Part shown: one piece after another, positions 1 through 8,330 of the stretch
How positions within the stretch are numbered: position 1 is the first letter of the stretch
Layout: every line of letters begins with the position of its first letter
Origin: Oscillospiraceae bacterium
Lineage (GTDB): Bacteria; Bacillota; Clostridia; Oscillospirales; Oscillospiraceae
Assembly (NCBI GenBank): GCA_020025655.1
Contig: JAHHRR010000011.1
Coordinates: forward strand, 1 to 48,782
Direction of reading: 5' to 3'
Length of the DNA: 48,782 bases
The notes under the pieces: generated by a model
What the model was told of the DNA's origin: nothing
Databases searched by the model: none
The model's input: only the letters and a program-made list of their open reading frames with translations
Position numbers and translations under genes: made by a program

Positions 1-291
1 GAGCGCAGCGGCAAAAAGCCCCAGCAGCGTAAACCCGACGCTAAGAAGTTTGATGGCGAAAAGCCCGCAGGCAATCAGAAAAAGCGCAGCGGCAAGCCCA
101 ATCCTCAAAAGAACGGCCCTGCAAAGCCCAAAACCGGTCCCAAGCCTCCGAAAGCAGAAAACGGCGCTCAGCCCAAAGAGGGCGGCGAGAATAAAAAGCC
201 GTATTATCCCAAGAAAAAAGGCGGTAAAAAGCCTTATTATAAGGGAAAACCCAAGGCAAAGCCTGCCGGAGAGGCAAAACCTAAACAGTAA
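1..291 (+). CDS. C-terminal basic tail of an unidentified protein (5' partial)
   Basis: The frame is open from base 1 to TAA at 289-291, giving the last 96 residues of a protein that starts outside the window. The visible part is low complexity and strongly basic: mostly Lys, Pro, Gly, Gln and Asn, with repeated KKPYY-like pieces near the end. Such tails occur on RNA-binding proteins, for example DEAD-box helicases, RNase R or pseudouridine synthases, but no catalytic domain is visible, so the identity cannot be decided. A strong hairpin terminator follows directly. Confidence 0.6.
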   Translation, partial: ERSGKKPQQRKPDAKKFDGEKPAGNQKKRSGKPNPQKNGPAKPKTGPKPPKAENGAQPKEGGENKKPYYPKKKGGKKPYYKGKPKAKPAGEAKPKQ

Positions 292-294
292 TAA

Positions 295-330
295 AAAAGC
301 TGAGCGATTATATATCGCTCAGCTTTTATT
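295..330. terminator. Bidirectional intrinsic terminator
   Basis: The arms AAAAGCTGAGCGAT (295-308) and ATCGCTCAGCTTTT (314-327) pair perfectly around a five-base loop, and T-rich sequence follows. It lies between two convergent genes and can serve both. Confidence 0.85.
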
Positions 331-331
331 T

Positions 332-970
332 TTATCTTTCAAAAGCAACAGCACCGAAATCAGTGGGATGGTCGCAGTATAAAACCTCTGCTTTTTCACT
401 TCTGTGGAAAAGGAGCTTCAGGACAATAAGAATATCTCCTCCTCCGCCGAAAATCATAAGTATCGACATAAAAAGAAGCAGAATCGAGCCTGTTTTCACG
501 GCAAATATACCGGGGATGATACCTAAAACAATTATGGGCATCAGGGCACCTGTAATATACTGCCATTTTTTAAGCGGTTCACTGCAATTGCAGTAGGGGT
601 TCAGGCTTTTCAGGATAAAACCGAATGAAATGGAGCTGAAATGATTCTTTGCAAATATGCCCCATGTCAGACCGTGAATAAGCTCATGCACAACCGAGAG
701 AATAAGCACTCCTGCGAACATCATTAAAAAGATGTTTAAAAAATTCAGTCCGTAGGTTAACGGGCAGAATGTTCCGTGGAGCTTGTAATAGGGGATAAAG
801 ACTGCAAGTGCAAAGGGAAGTGCTGCCGGCAGCGCCAGAACATTTGCGGCCGTCAGGCTCCATGTAAGATATTTCGGTTTCCAGCCTGCGGCTTCCATTT
901 GTGCAAATAAGGCTTCAAATTTTAAAAGACGCTTACGCTCCTGAGGGCTGAGCTCTCTGCCTGTATCCAT
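332..970 (-). CDS. DUF3267 family putative membrane zinc metalloprotease
   Basis: The protein has 212 residues and about four hydrophobic segments. The motif HELIH, within SVVHELIHGLTW, lies at the end of the second segment and matches the HExxH zinc site of the DUF3267 (putative zincin peptidase) family. It probably acts in the membrane; no substrate is known for most family members. The start is supported by an AAGGAG ribosome binding site just upstream of ATG. It is a single gene, convergent with the partial gene at the window start and divergent from the RpiR regulator. The family call is good; proteolytic activity is inferred from the motif only. Confidence 0.75.
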   Translation of the reverse strand: MDTGRELSPQERKRLLKFEALFAQMEAAGWKPKYLTWSLTAANVLALPAALPFALAVFIPYYKLHGTFCPLTYGLNFLNIFLMMFAGVLILSVVHELIHGLTWGIFAKNHFSSISFGFILKSLNPYCNCSEPLKKWQYITGALMPIIVLGIIPGIFAVKTGSILLLFMSILMIFGGGGDILIVLKLLFHRSEKAEVLYCDHPTDFGAVAFER

Positions 971-1142
971 AGTTTTTCTCCTTGCAGTTAAAATTCTTTG
1001 CTAAATGATATCAGAAAGAAGAATCCGCCGCAAGAGACTTTGTCACATTTGGAAAATTTGAAATTATTAAGCTTTTAAAAAGTCGAAATATATGTTAAAA
1101 TATAGCTTAAAGGCTTTCAAATGGGATGAAAGGAGCTCTTTC

Positions 1143-1910
1143 TTGAACAAAAACTACTATATTCTTACAAATCTCCTGTCCGAGGAGGAGACAAACATAA
1201 TAACCAGTATTATAGATCACATAGAAAAGGGCGAAAAAAGGGTGGGTATCCACCAGATTGCAAGCGAAAACTATGTGTCTACTACTTTTATTATAAAAAT
1301 GTGCCAGAGACTTGGCTTCGACGGTTACAGCGAGCTGTATTATCACCTCTCCCAGCGTGTAAACGCCTATGATCAGGCTTCGGGAACTGCGGCGCTTCAG
1401 GAGCTTATAGATAATTACGACGAGGAAAAGGGCAGGCAGTTCTGCGAGATTCTGTCCGAATTTCAGGATCAGAAAATATTCGTGGAAGGCCGGGGCTTTT
1501 CCGAACTTGTGGCGGATTATCTGGTTCAGCGCCTTGCAGTCTGCGGATTTATGGTGTATAACAAGGTTCATTTCTATGACTTTATGATTTTTCACGATCA
1601 GAACGGTTTGGAAACAAATGTAAATCCGGCCCTTATGATAGCAATTTCCCAGAGCGGAGAGACTGCACCTGTAATAAACGATGTTAAAACCGCAAAGCAG
1701 AAGGGATATAAGATAATCTGCTTTACAAGACGTTCTGATTCCACCCTTGCAACCCTTTCTGACCTTACCTTTGTGGTGGATGGTGCAAAGCAGACTCTTA
1801 TCGGCGGTGTGCCAAATCCTTTCTTCGGCAGGATAATACTTGCCTTTGAAGAGCTTATGGGAAAGTACCTTCTGGGCAAAGAATCGAACAAAAAGAAAAA
1901 TTGTAACTAA
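1143..1910 (+). CDS. RpiR/MurR family transcriptional regulator (HTH plus SIS domain)
   Basis: The protein has 255 residues. The first ~75 form an RpiR-type helix-turn-helix (IHQIASENYVSTTFIIKMCQ region); the C-terminal two thirds carry a SIS sugar-phosphate-binding fold, with AISQSGET around residues 175-182 and the following CFTRRSDS segment. I chose TTG at 1143 because AAAGGAG at 1129-1135 lies 7 bases upstream; an in-frame ATG at 1092 has no ribosome binding site. RpiR proteins normally respond to phosphorylated sugars. It heads the transporter/nucleotidase cluster on the same strand and probably controls it, which suggests a phosphorylated ligand. The family is clear; the ligand is unknown. 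Confidence 0.85.
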   Translation: MNKNYYILTNLLSEEETNIITSIIDHIEKGEKRVGIHQIASENYVSTTFIIKMCQRLGFDGYSELYYHLSQRVNAYDQASGTAALQELIDNYDEEKGRQFCEILSEFQDQKIFVEGRGFSELVADYLVQRLAVCGFMVYNKVHFYDFMIFHDQNGLETNVNPALMIAISQSGETAPVINDVKTAKQKGYKIICFTRRSDSTLATLSDLTFVVDGAKQTLIGGVPNPFFGRIILAFEELMGKYLLGKESNKKKNCN

Positions 1911-1926
1911 ATCGGGAAAAAATTCT

Positions 1927-1976
1927 GAGCAGCAGTGTGATATACTTCTAAATGCGGTATGTTGCACTGCTCCTTT
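1927..1976 (+). terminator. Imperfect hairpin with T-run between rpiR and phnD
   Basis: GAGCAG(CAG)TG at 1927-1937 can pair with CACTGCTC at 1965-1972, with a bulge, and is followed by CTTTTATG. It may terminate or attenuate rpiR transcription before the binding-protein gene. Confidence 0.45.
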
Positions 1977-2039
1977 TATGTTTTGGAGCAAATGTGCATA
2001 CCGGAATCTGACAGATAAAAATATTTAGGAGGAAACCAA

Positions 2040-3131
2040 ATGAAAAAGACTCTTGCACTTATCCTGTCACTGGTTCTCTGCGTAGGTATGCTGGCTGCTT
2101 GCGGCGGCGAGAAGGCACCTGCTGAAGAGCCCGCACCCGCAGAAGATGCAGCTCCCGCAGAGGATGCACCTGCTGAGGAAGCAGAAGTTAAGAACATCGA
2201 GAAGCTGAGCGTATACTTCGTTCCTTCCCGTGAACCCGATGAAATCATCACTGTAACTGAGCCCCTTAAGGATCTGCTCAAGGCTGAGATGCTCAAGCAG
2301 GGCTATGAAATCGGCGAAGTTGTTATCAACGTCGGCACCACCTTTGAGGCTGTCGGTGAAGCTCTGAGCGCCGGTACTGCTGATATCGGCCTTATCCCCG
2401 GAAGCACCTATGTCCTTTACGATGACGGTGCAGATGTTATCCTTACTGCTACCCGTGACGGTCTGAGCAAGGACTTTGACGATGCCAAGTCCTGGAACGA
2501 CGGTCAGCCCACCGAGGCTTCCGAGAATCAGGCTGTTTCCTACCGTGCTCTTATGATCGCAGGCCCCTCCGAAAAGGGTCAGGAGCTTGCTGCTAAGGTC
2601 AACGCCGGCGAAGAGCTGACCTGGGACGACATCAACAGCGCAAACTGGAGTGTCATGGGCGTTTCCTCTCCTGCTGGTTACGTTTACCCCTCTCTGTGGA
2701 TGCAGGATCACTTTGAAAAGGGCATCACCGATCTGGACAGCGCTGTTCAGGCTGATTCCTACGCTTCCGCATTTGCTCGTCTGGCTTCCGGCCAGATCGA
2801 CGTTCTCTGCACCTATGCAGATGCTCGCCGTGACTATGAAGAGCGCTGGAACACCGAGTTTGAGCGTGAAGCTTCCATCTGGGAAGAGACCAACGTCATC
2901 GGTGTAACCTCCCCCATCTACAACGACACCATTTCCGTCAGCAAGTCCTCTCCCATCATGGATGCTGATCTGATCGAGGCTCTTCAGAATGCCTTCATCA
3001 ACATCGGCAACACCCCCGAGGGTAAGGAAGTTATCGCAATTTACAGCCACAACGGCTATCAGGTTGCACAGTCTGCCGACTACGACAGCGAGCGTGAGGC
3101 TCAGAAGCTCATTCAGGAGTTATCTAAGTAA
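2040..3131 (+). CDS. phnD: PhnD-like ABC transporter substrate-binding lipoprotein
   Basis: The protein has 363 residues. The N-terminal signal peptide ends in a lipobox (LAAC, Cys-21), so the mature protein should be a membrane-anchored lipoprotein. An acidic Ala/Pro/Glu linker follows, then a PhnD/PBP2 domain of about 310 residues. Where E. coli PhnD has a Ser/Thr-rich phosphonate-binding loop, this protein reads SSPAGYVYPS, so the ligand may differ. AGGAGG lies upstream of ATG. Codon use is more biased than in neighbouring genes, consistent with high expression. It is followed by a strong hairpin and then the ATPase and two permeases. The family is secure; phosphonate as the real substrate is not. 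Confidence 0.85.
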   Translation: MKKTLALILSLVLCVGMLAACGGEKAPAEEPAPAEDAAPAEDAPAEEAEVKNIEKLSVYFVPSREPDEIITVTEPLKDLLKAEMLKQGYEIGEVVINVGTTFEAVGEALSAGTADIGLIPGSTYVLYDDGADVILTATRDGLSKDFDDAKSWNDGQPTEASENQAVSYRALMIAGPSEKGQELAAKVNAGEELTWDDINSANWSVMGVSSPAGYVYPSLWMQDHFEKGITDLDSAVQADSYASAFARLASGQIDVLCTYADARRDYEERWNTEFEREASIWEETNVIGVTSPIYNDTISVSKSSPIMDADLIEALQNAFINIGNTPEGKEVIAIYSHNGYQVAQSADYDSEREAQKLIQELSK

Positions 3132-3157
3132 TTAGCTCTCTTCAAAACAGACTTTTG

Positions 3158-3209
3158 GAGGAGAGGACCAACCCGGACTCAAACCGGTGGGGAGTCCTCT
3201 CCTCTTTTT
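3158..3209 (+). terminator. Intra-operon terminator/attenuator between phnD and phnC
   Basis: GAGGAGAGGAC (3158-3168) and GTCCTCTCCTC (3194-3204) form a perfect 11-bp stem followed by TTTTTA. A small inner CCGG/CCGG pair sits in the loop. Placed just after the binding-protein gene, it should let phnD be expressed above the transporter core. Confidence 0.8.
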
Positions 3210-3233
3210 ATATTTATAAGCGAGGTGTACTCC

Positions 3234-3992
3234 ATGATCGAATTCGACCATGTTTCAAAAGTTTATCCCAACGGTACAGTTGGACTTGATGATGTAAATT
3301 TAAAAATTGAAGACGGCGAGTTTGTGGCTATAATCGGTCTTTCCGGTGCAGGTAAATCCACACTTCTGCGCTCTGTAAACCGTATGCACGATATTACAAG
3401 CGGCACACTTACCGTTAACGGTACAAATGTAAGCGAGCTGCAGGGTAAATCCCTGAGAAAGTTCCGCCGTGGTATAGGAATGGTGTTTCAGTCTTTCAAC
3501 CTGGTTTCCCGTACTACTGTTATAAGAAATGTATTATCAGCAAGAGTTCCCGAGATGCCCTTCTGGCGTGTGCTTCTGGGTGCATTCAGCAAGAAGGACA
3601 AGATTACCGCTCTTGAGGCTCTTGATAATGTCGGCATACTGGATAAGGCATATATCCGTGCAGACCAGCTTTCAGGCGGTCAGCAGCAGAGAGTTGCACT
3701 TGCAAGAACACTTGCACAGGATCCCAAAATCATCCTTGCCGACGAGCCCGTTGCTGCTCTTGACCCTGTTACCGCAAAGCAGGTTATGGAGGACTTTGTG
3801 CGCATCAATAAGGATATGGGTATATCCATTCTTCTGAACATCCACCATGTAGAGCTGGCCTTGCAGTATGCACAGCGCATCATCGGTATACGTGCCGGCA
3901 GGATAGTCTATGACGGCCCCTCCGATAAGGTTGACAAGGCAGTCCTTGACTCCATCTATGGGGAGGACGCAGCCCGGGAGGAAATGGAATGA
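3234..3992 (+). CDS. phnC: PhnC-like ABC transporter ATP-binding protein
   Basis: The protein has 252 residues with the full ABC ATPase set: Walker A GLSGAGKST near residue 36, Q-loop FQSFNLVSR, signature LSGGQQQR, Walker B IILADEPVAALDP and the switch His in NIHHVELA. FQSFNLV and the two-permease neighbourhood are typical of PhnC. The ATG at 3234 is preferred because GAGGTG lies 6 bases upstream; a GTG at 3225 would overlap that site. The last four bases overlap the start of the first permease, so translation is probably coupled. It powers uptake of the ligand captured by the PhnD-like protein. Confidence 0.88.
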   Translation: MIEFDHVSKVYPNGTVGLDDVNLKIEDGEFVAIIGLSGAGKSTLLRSVNRMHDITSGTLTVNGTNVSELQGKSLRKFRRGIGMVFQSFNLVSRTTVIRNVLSARVPEMPFWRVLLGAFSKKDKITALEALDNVGILDKAYIRADQLSGGQQQRVALARTLAQDPKIILADEPVAALDPVTAKQVMEDFVRINKDMGISILLNIHHVELALQYAQRIIGIRAGRIVYDGPSDKVDKAVLDSIYGEDAAREEME

Positions 3993-4810
3993 AGCTCTAT
4001 GACCGAATCTTCAAGCCTAAAAAGTACCGCCTGCCTAACGGCAAGGAAGTAGAGGAGCGCTTTACAAGACTGCCTCTTATACTGCTGATTCTGCTTGTAT
4101 GCACAATAGTATCGGTACATATTACGGGCTTCAATTTTGAGGTGCTGGGCAGAAACGGCAGCAAGTTTTTTGATATTCTGAAAGCCATGTTCCCTCCGAA
4201 AACCTCATATATGCCTAAAATCTGGCAGCCCTTATGGGATACCATAAAGATGTCCGTTCTGGGTTCATTTATAGGCGCAGTTCTGGCAATTCCCGCTGCA
4301 ATCCTTGCAGCAAGCAACATCATAAGCAGCAAGGTTGTTATTGCAATTCAGAGACTGTTTCTGAGTCTTGTGAGAACTCTGCCTACTCTGGTCTGTGCGC
4401 TTATTGCTACCTACATCTTCGGCCTCGGCACTATGGCAGGTACCTTTGCTATTGCAGTATTTACCTTTGCATACATCGGAAAGCAGCTCTTTGAGGTTAT
4501 CGAGACTGTTGACATGGGCCCCTTTGAAGCTATGGAAGCTCTGGGCGCTACCAAGATGCAGGCCTTCAGAACAGCAGTATTCCCTCAGATTCTGCCGACT
4601 TACCTCTCGGTATCTCTTTTCTGCCTCGAAGGTAATGTCCGATACGCCTCTATCCTCGGTTATGTAGGCGCAGGCGGACTGGGACTTATAATGAACGAAA
4701 AGATCGGCTGGCGTGAATATGACAGCGTCGGCATGATCCTTATTGTACTGTTTATAACAGTTATTGCTATTGAGGGCATCAGCCATGCCATCAGAAAGCA
4801 TCTCAGCTGA
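3989..4810 (+). CDS. phnE: PhnE-like ABC transporter permease (first)
   Basis: The protein has 273 residues: a short cytosolic N-terminus, one membrane helix near residues 27-50 and then a five-helix permease core. The EAA-type loop that docks on the ATPase reads EAMEALGATKMQAFRTAVFPQILP. The start overlaps the phnC stop in an ATGA arrangement. A second, shorter-tailed permease follows 14 bases downstream, so the channel is probably a heterodimer. The sequence is intact and of normal length for the PhnE family. Confidence 0.85.
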   Translation: MKLYDRIFKPKKYRLPNGKEVEERFTRLPLILLILLVCTIVSVHITGFNFEVLGRNGSKFFDILKAMFPPKTSYMPKIWQPLWDTIKMSVLGSFIGAVLAIPAAILAASNIISSKVVIAIQRLFLSLVRTLPTLVCALIATYIFGLGTMAGTFAIAVFTFAYIGKQLFEVIETVDMGPFEAMEALGATKMQAFRTAVFPQILPTYLSVSLFCLEGNVRYASILGYVGAGGLGLIMNEKIGWREYDSVGMILIVLFITVIAIEGISHAIRKHLS

Positions 4811-4824
4811 AAGGAGGCATAAAC

Positions 4825-5637
4825 ATGAATAATTCAATTAAAGAAGCTTACGAAAAAGCTCCGAAAACATGGGTGCTTCAGCTGATTATTGCTTTTGCCG
4901 TTGCCTGCCTTCTGGCATGGTCAAGCTCTACCGTAGAGGTAAGCAGCAGTAACGGAAAGGGTCTGGAGGTTGCAGGAAACATACTGTCCGGTATCTTCCA
5001 TCCTGATACAAAGCTGCTGTTTAATTTCGGAAAGAGCGGCGTAGCATATCTGCTGCTTGAAACACTTTGCATTGCATTTCTGGGAACTGTTGTGGGTGCA
5101 GTAATCTCCGTCCCGCTGTCCTTTATATCCGCTTCAAACCTTATGCCCAAGCCTGTTGCATTTATAGGCAGAATGGCAATAGCCGCTATCCGCACTATTC
5201 CTGCATTTATATATGGACTTATGTTCATAAGAGTTACAGGCCCCGGCCCCTTTGCAGGACTTCTCACCATGAGCCTCTGCTCCATCGGCATGGTTTCAAA
5301 GATGTTTATTGAGAGTATAGAAAACCTCGATAAGCGGATACTTGAATCACTTGATGCAGCGGGCTGCACTACTTTCCAGAAAATCCGCTACGGAATTCTG
5401 CCTCAGCTTTTCGCCGACTTCATGTCTACCCTGATTTACAGATTCGATATGAACCTGCGTGATGCAACAGTTCTGGGTCTTGTGGGAGCAGGCGGTATCG
5501 GCGCACCTCTTATTTTTGCCATGAGTGCATACCGCTGGAATGAAGTAGGCGCAATTCTGCTGGGACTTATTATCCTTGTCCTTATAGTTGAAACTATATC
5601 CTCAAAGATACGCACCAAGCTTATCCGGGGTGAGTAA
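4825..5637 (+). CDS. phnE: PhnE-like ABC transporter permease (second)
   Basis: The protein has 270 residues with an N-terminal helix, a periplasm-facing Ser-rich loop and a permease core. The coupling loop is ESLDAAGCTTFQKIRYGILP, and the end VLGLVGAGGIGAPL matches the other permease and the PhnE family. AAGGAGG precedes ATG. It is the second half of a likely heterodimeric channel with the preceding gene. The nucleotidase gene begins one base after its stop codon, which ties that enzyme to the transporter. Confidence 0.85.
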   Translation: MNNSIKEAYEKAPKTWVLQLIIAFAVACLLAWSSSTVEVSSSNGKGLEVAGNILSGIFHPDTKLLFNFGKSGVAYLLLETLCIAFLGTVVGAVISVPLSFISASNLMPKPVAFIGRMAIAAIRTIPAFIYGLMFIRVTGPGPFAGLLTMSLCSIGMVSKMFIESIENLDKRILESLDAAGCTTFQKIRYGILPQLFADFMSTLIYRFDMNLRDATVLGLVGAGGIGAPLIFAMSAYRWNEVGAILLGLIILVLIVETISSKIRTKLIRGE

Positions 5638-5638
5638 G

Positions 5639-7156
5639 ATGGATGAAAAAAATCTTCGTATCTACTTCACCTCCGACATCCACGCTTTCTTTTATCCCAC
5701 TGATTACCACAGTGAGGGAGAAAGAAATATAGGACTTTTCAAATGTGCAAACCGCTTTCAGAAAGACGGCAATACCCTTATAATTGACGGCGGAGACATT
5801 TTGCAGGGTTCACCTCTCGGCACTTTCTGCCATGATTCCATAGGAGATTCTGCAAAAATAGCCGGTATAATGAACTGCTGCGGCTATGATTATGTGACTC
5901 TGGGAAATCATGATTTTAACTACGGCACAGCCTATCTTGAAGAATATCTTGGCGCACTCAATGCCGAATGTGTCTGCCAGAATGCGGAAAAATCAGAGGG
6001 CGGCAGTAAATATCCGGCCCGCATCCATGTACTTGAAAACGGACTCAGAGTAGGTCTTGTGGGTATTGTAACCGACCATGTAAACGTCTGGGAACGTCCG
6101 GAACATCTTAAAGGGCTTAAAATTACCGATCCTGTCAGCGCAGCAAAAAAGGCTCTTGAGGAAATTAAAGACAAGTGCGACATTACAGTGTGCATCTATC
6201 ACGGCGGATTTGAAAGAGATCTGAATACAGGAAAGCTTCTCAGTACAAGCACAGAAAATGCAGCGTACAGAATATGCGAGGAGCTTGATTTTGATATTCT
6301 TCTCACCGGTCATCAGCATATGTCCGTAAAGGGAAGAAAGCTTTACAATACCTTTATTGTGCAGCCCACAGATTCCGGAAGAGAGTTTGTGTGCGTTGAT
6401 GTTAAACTGAACGGCAGCGAAAAGCAGATTTCCAGCATTACCTGTCCTGCGGAGGGGGAGTGCAGTGAAGAGCTTATTCACAGGTTCGGTGAGCTCAATG
6501 AGGGTGCAGAGAAATGGCTTGACATTGAGGTAGGCCACCTGAGCCGTGAGCTTATGCCCGAGGATCATCTTCAGATGGCGTTTAAAGGCAGCGGAATTGC
6601 AAGCTTCTTTAATATGGTTCAGCTCAGCTGCTCCGGTGCAGACATATCAGCCGCAAGCCTTGCAAATGAGGTTGCAGGTCTGCCTCAGACTGTGCGGCGC
6701 AGAGATGTGCTTACTGCTTATCCATACCCCAATACTCTTGCGGTACTGAAAATCAGTGGTAAGAACCTGCGGAGGGTAATTGAACGCAGTGCAGAATACT
6801 TTGCCCTGAATGAAAACGGTGAGCTTGCCATTTCTGATGCTTTCCTGAAGCCGAAGGTGGAGCATTATAATTACGACTACTATGCAGGAATTCAGTATAC
6901 ACTGGATTTACGCAGACCTCTGGGACAGAGAGTAACCCGACTTCTGCATAAGGGCAGGGAGGTTGCTGACACAGACTGGTTTAATATCTGTGTTAATAAC
7001 TATCGTGCCTGCGGTGCAGGAGGTTATCCGGAGTATACAGAGTGTGAGCTTGTAAAAGAAATCAATATGGAAATGGCAGATCTGATTTTGAATTACTTTA
7101 AGGAAAATCCTTCTGTAACTGTTGAACCCCAGTCGAATATGAATATCGTTTATTAA
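5639..7156 (+). CDS. UshA/5'-nucleotidase family metallophosphatase, cytosolic
   Basis: The protein has 505 residues in two domains. The N-terminal calcineurin-like metallophosphatase domain shows all metal-site motifs: SDIH (about residue 12), GGDILQG (about 51), GNHDFNYG (about 89), YHGGF and TGHQH (about 222). The C-terminal 5'-nucleotidase substrate domain covers roughly residues 310-480. UshA relatives are usually exported, but no signal peptide or membrane anchor is seen here, so it should act in the cytosol. The ATG follows the permease stop by one base. It probably dephosphorylates what the transporter brings in, such as a nucleotide or another phosphoester. The family is clear; the substrate is inferred. 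Confidence 0.85.
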   Translation: MDEKNLRIYFTSDIHAFFYPTDYHSEGERNIGLFKCANRFQKDGNTLIIDGGDILQGSPLGTFCHDSIGDSAKIAGIMNCCGYDYVTLGNHDFNYGTAYLEEYLGALNAECVCQNAEKSEGGSKYPARIHVLENGLRVGLVGIVTDHVNVWERPEHLKGLKITDPVSAAKKALEEIKDKCDITVCIYHGGFERDLNTGKLLSTSTENAAYRICEELDFDILLTGHQHMSVKGRKLYNTFIVQPTDSGREFVCVDVKLNGSEKQISSITCPAEGECSEELIHRFGELNEGAEKWLDIEVGHLSRELMPEDHLQMAFKGSGIASFFNMVQLSCSGADISAASLANEVAGLPQTVRRRDVLTAYPYPNTLAVLKISGKNLRRVIERSAEYFALNENGELAISDAFLKPKVEHYNYDYYAGIQYTLDLRRPLGQRVTRLLHKGREVADTDWFNICVNNYRACGAGGYPEYTECELVKEINMEMADLILNYFKENPSVTVEPQSNMNIVY

Positions 7157-7186
7157 AAAATACCGTCCGAAAGGACGGTATTTTTT
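7155..7186 (+). terminator. Terminator of the phn-like operon
   Basis: AAAAAATACCGTCC and GGACGGTATTTTTT pair perfectly around a GAAA tetraloop, directly after the nucleotidase stop codon. Confidence 0.92.
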
Positions 7187-7517
7187 ATGCTGTTTCCGCT
7201 TGCATGGACAGTCTCTTTTGTGGAAACCGGCTTGACGGCCCTCCAGAGTTTCAACTGCGAATGTTATAAACTTCCGTGTTTTAATTTCGCTGAAAATACG
7301 AAAATTCCAGAAAGTCGTGGGAAAACAATCAAAAGATACAGATAAACATAATAATCCAAAGGATTCCAACACTTTTACAGCCTGTTTTACGGCAAAGGCA
7401 GAAAAAAGACACAGTGGGAGCGTGGAATCTTTCCACATTTTTGTTGAGTAAATGTGGAAAGAGGCGATTGAGCTGAATTTCAGCTGTGGATGAAAACAGG
7501 TAAGGCGGATTACTGCG
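7187..7517. other. Intergenic stretch with two hairpins, no convincing gene
   Basis: About 330 bases lie between the phn-like operon terminator and the flavodoxin terminator. Short ORFs here lack ribosome binding sites and recognisable products. Two perfect inverted repeats stand out: CTTTCCACATTT (7429-7440) with AAATGTGGAAAG (7450-7461), and AGCTGAA-T-TTCAGCT (7471-7485). Neither is followed by a clear T-run on the plus strand. This could be a decayed gene or a small RNA; I cannot decide. Confidence 0.5.
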
Positions 7518-7553
7518 CAAAATAAAAGACAGACCCGAAAAATCAGGTCTGCC
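7518..7553 (-). terminator. Terminator of the flavodoxin gene
   Basis: On the minus strand GGCAGACC and GGTCTGTC pair, with one G-U, and are followed by TTTTATTTT. Confidence 0.75.
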
Positions 7554-7566
7554 TTGTATTTCCAAT

Positions 7567-8076
7567 TCAGAGACTATTGACATAGTCAACGAGAGGCTTA
7601 ATAAAGTCGATGGACGTGTTATCCTGAGAAAGCTTCATCGGATTTACACCATCTGCATTTTTCTTGCCCTTGATGTTTGCTACCATTGTCATAAGGAACC
7701 TGTCCATCTTGCCCATGTCCTCATATGCGAGGCCGCCCTGCATATAGAAATGCGGCATGGATGAAAGCTCAGTGCTGTTCAGATTCTTCTTCCACATAGC
7801 GTCGATAGTGCCGACTGCTTCGTTGGGAGTGGCGCCGCAGGCAAAGACCACAAAATTCTGAGCATTGCTTTCATGGAAGTCCTTTTTGGCTTTTTTCAAG
7901 CCGCTAATGGAAGAGGCATAAAGACCGCCGCCGAAAACGACATTCTGATAACGGCTCATAATAAAGCTGTTTACATCTTTAAGAGGCATAAGCTGACCGT
8001 CCACTGCCTGAGCGATCATTCCGGCATACTTTCTGGCAAAGCCGGTTTTGCTGCTGTACACTACCAGTGTTTTCAT
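7567..8076 (-). CDS. Flavodoxin-domain protein
   Basis: The protein has 169 residues. The N-terminus VVYSSKTGFARKYA is the FMN phosphate-binding loop of flavodoxins, and the VVFGGGLYASSISGLKKA and VVFACGATP segments fit the second and third FMN loops of the Flavodoxin_5/HemG-like group. The start at 8076 is preceded by GAAAGGGG about 10 bases upstream; the reading frame extends further upstream without another site. It is probably a small electron carrier or quinone/flavin reductase. It stands alone with its own terminator. The fold is well supported, the physiological partner unknown. Confidence 0.75.
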   Translation of the reverse strand: MKTLVVYSSKTGFARKYAGMIAQAVDGQLMPLKDVNSFIMSRYQNVVFGGGLYASSISGLKKAKKDFHESNAQNFVVFACGATPNEAVGTIDAMWKKNLNSTELSSMPHFYMQGGLAYEDMGKMDRFLMTMVANIKGKKNADGVNPMKLSQDNTSIDFIKPLVDYVNSL

Positions 8077-8213
8077 AATTCGTTCCCCTTTCGGTTGATG
8101 TATTTTCCCTTTCAAATCGGGTACAGACACCCGAAATAACACCTGTTTAAAAAATAACATTTTAAAAATAATAAGTCAATATTCAACCGGAGGCAAATAG
8201 TAAAAATACCTAC

Positions 8214-8244
8214 AAAAAAGGCTCTGCTTAAGGCAGAGCCTTTT
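8214..8244 (-). terminator. Hairpin terminator, strong U-run on the minus strand
   Basis: GGCTCTGC (8220-8227) and GCAGAGCC (8233-8240) are extended by A/T pairs; the minus strand reads six T after the stem. It probably ends transcription of the SNF2 gene upstream on that strand. Confidence 0.75.
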
Positions 8245-8298
8245 GGGTTTATGTTCTTTTCTTGAGGCACGATAGGCGTTTACGTTATTATATGCAGA

Positions 8299-8330
8299 AA
8301 ATCCGGTGCTTATAACAGCACCGGATTTTT
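8299..8330. terminator. Second hairpin directly after the SNF2 gene
   Basis: AAATCCGGTGCT (8299-8310) and AGCACCGGATTT (8317-8328) form a perfect 12-bp stem. The T-run is on the plus strand, although no plus-strand gene ends here; on the minus strand it would be a transcript-end hairpin. Confidence 0.6.

Noticed and set aside
2067..3050. Long antisense frame (327 codons) over phnD
   Set aside because: It is a shadow of biased codon use in phnD; no ribosome binding site and no recognisable protein.
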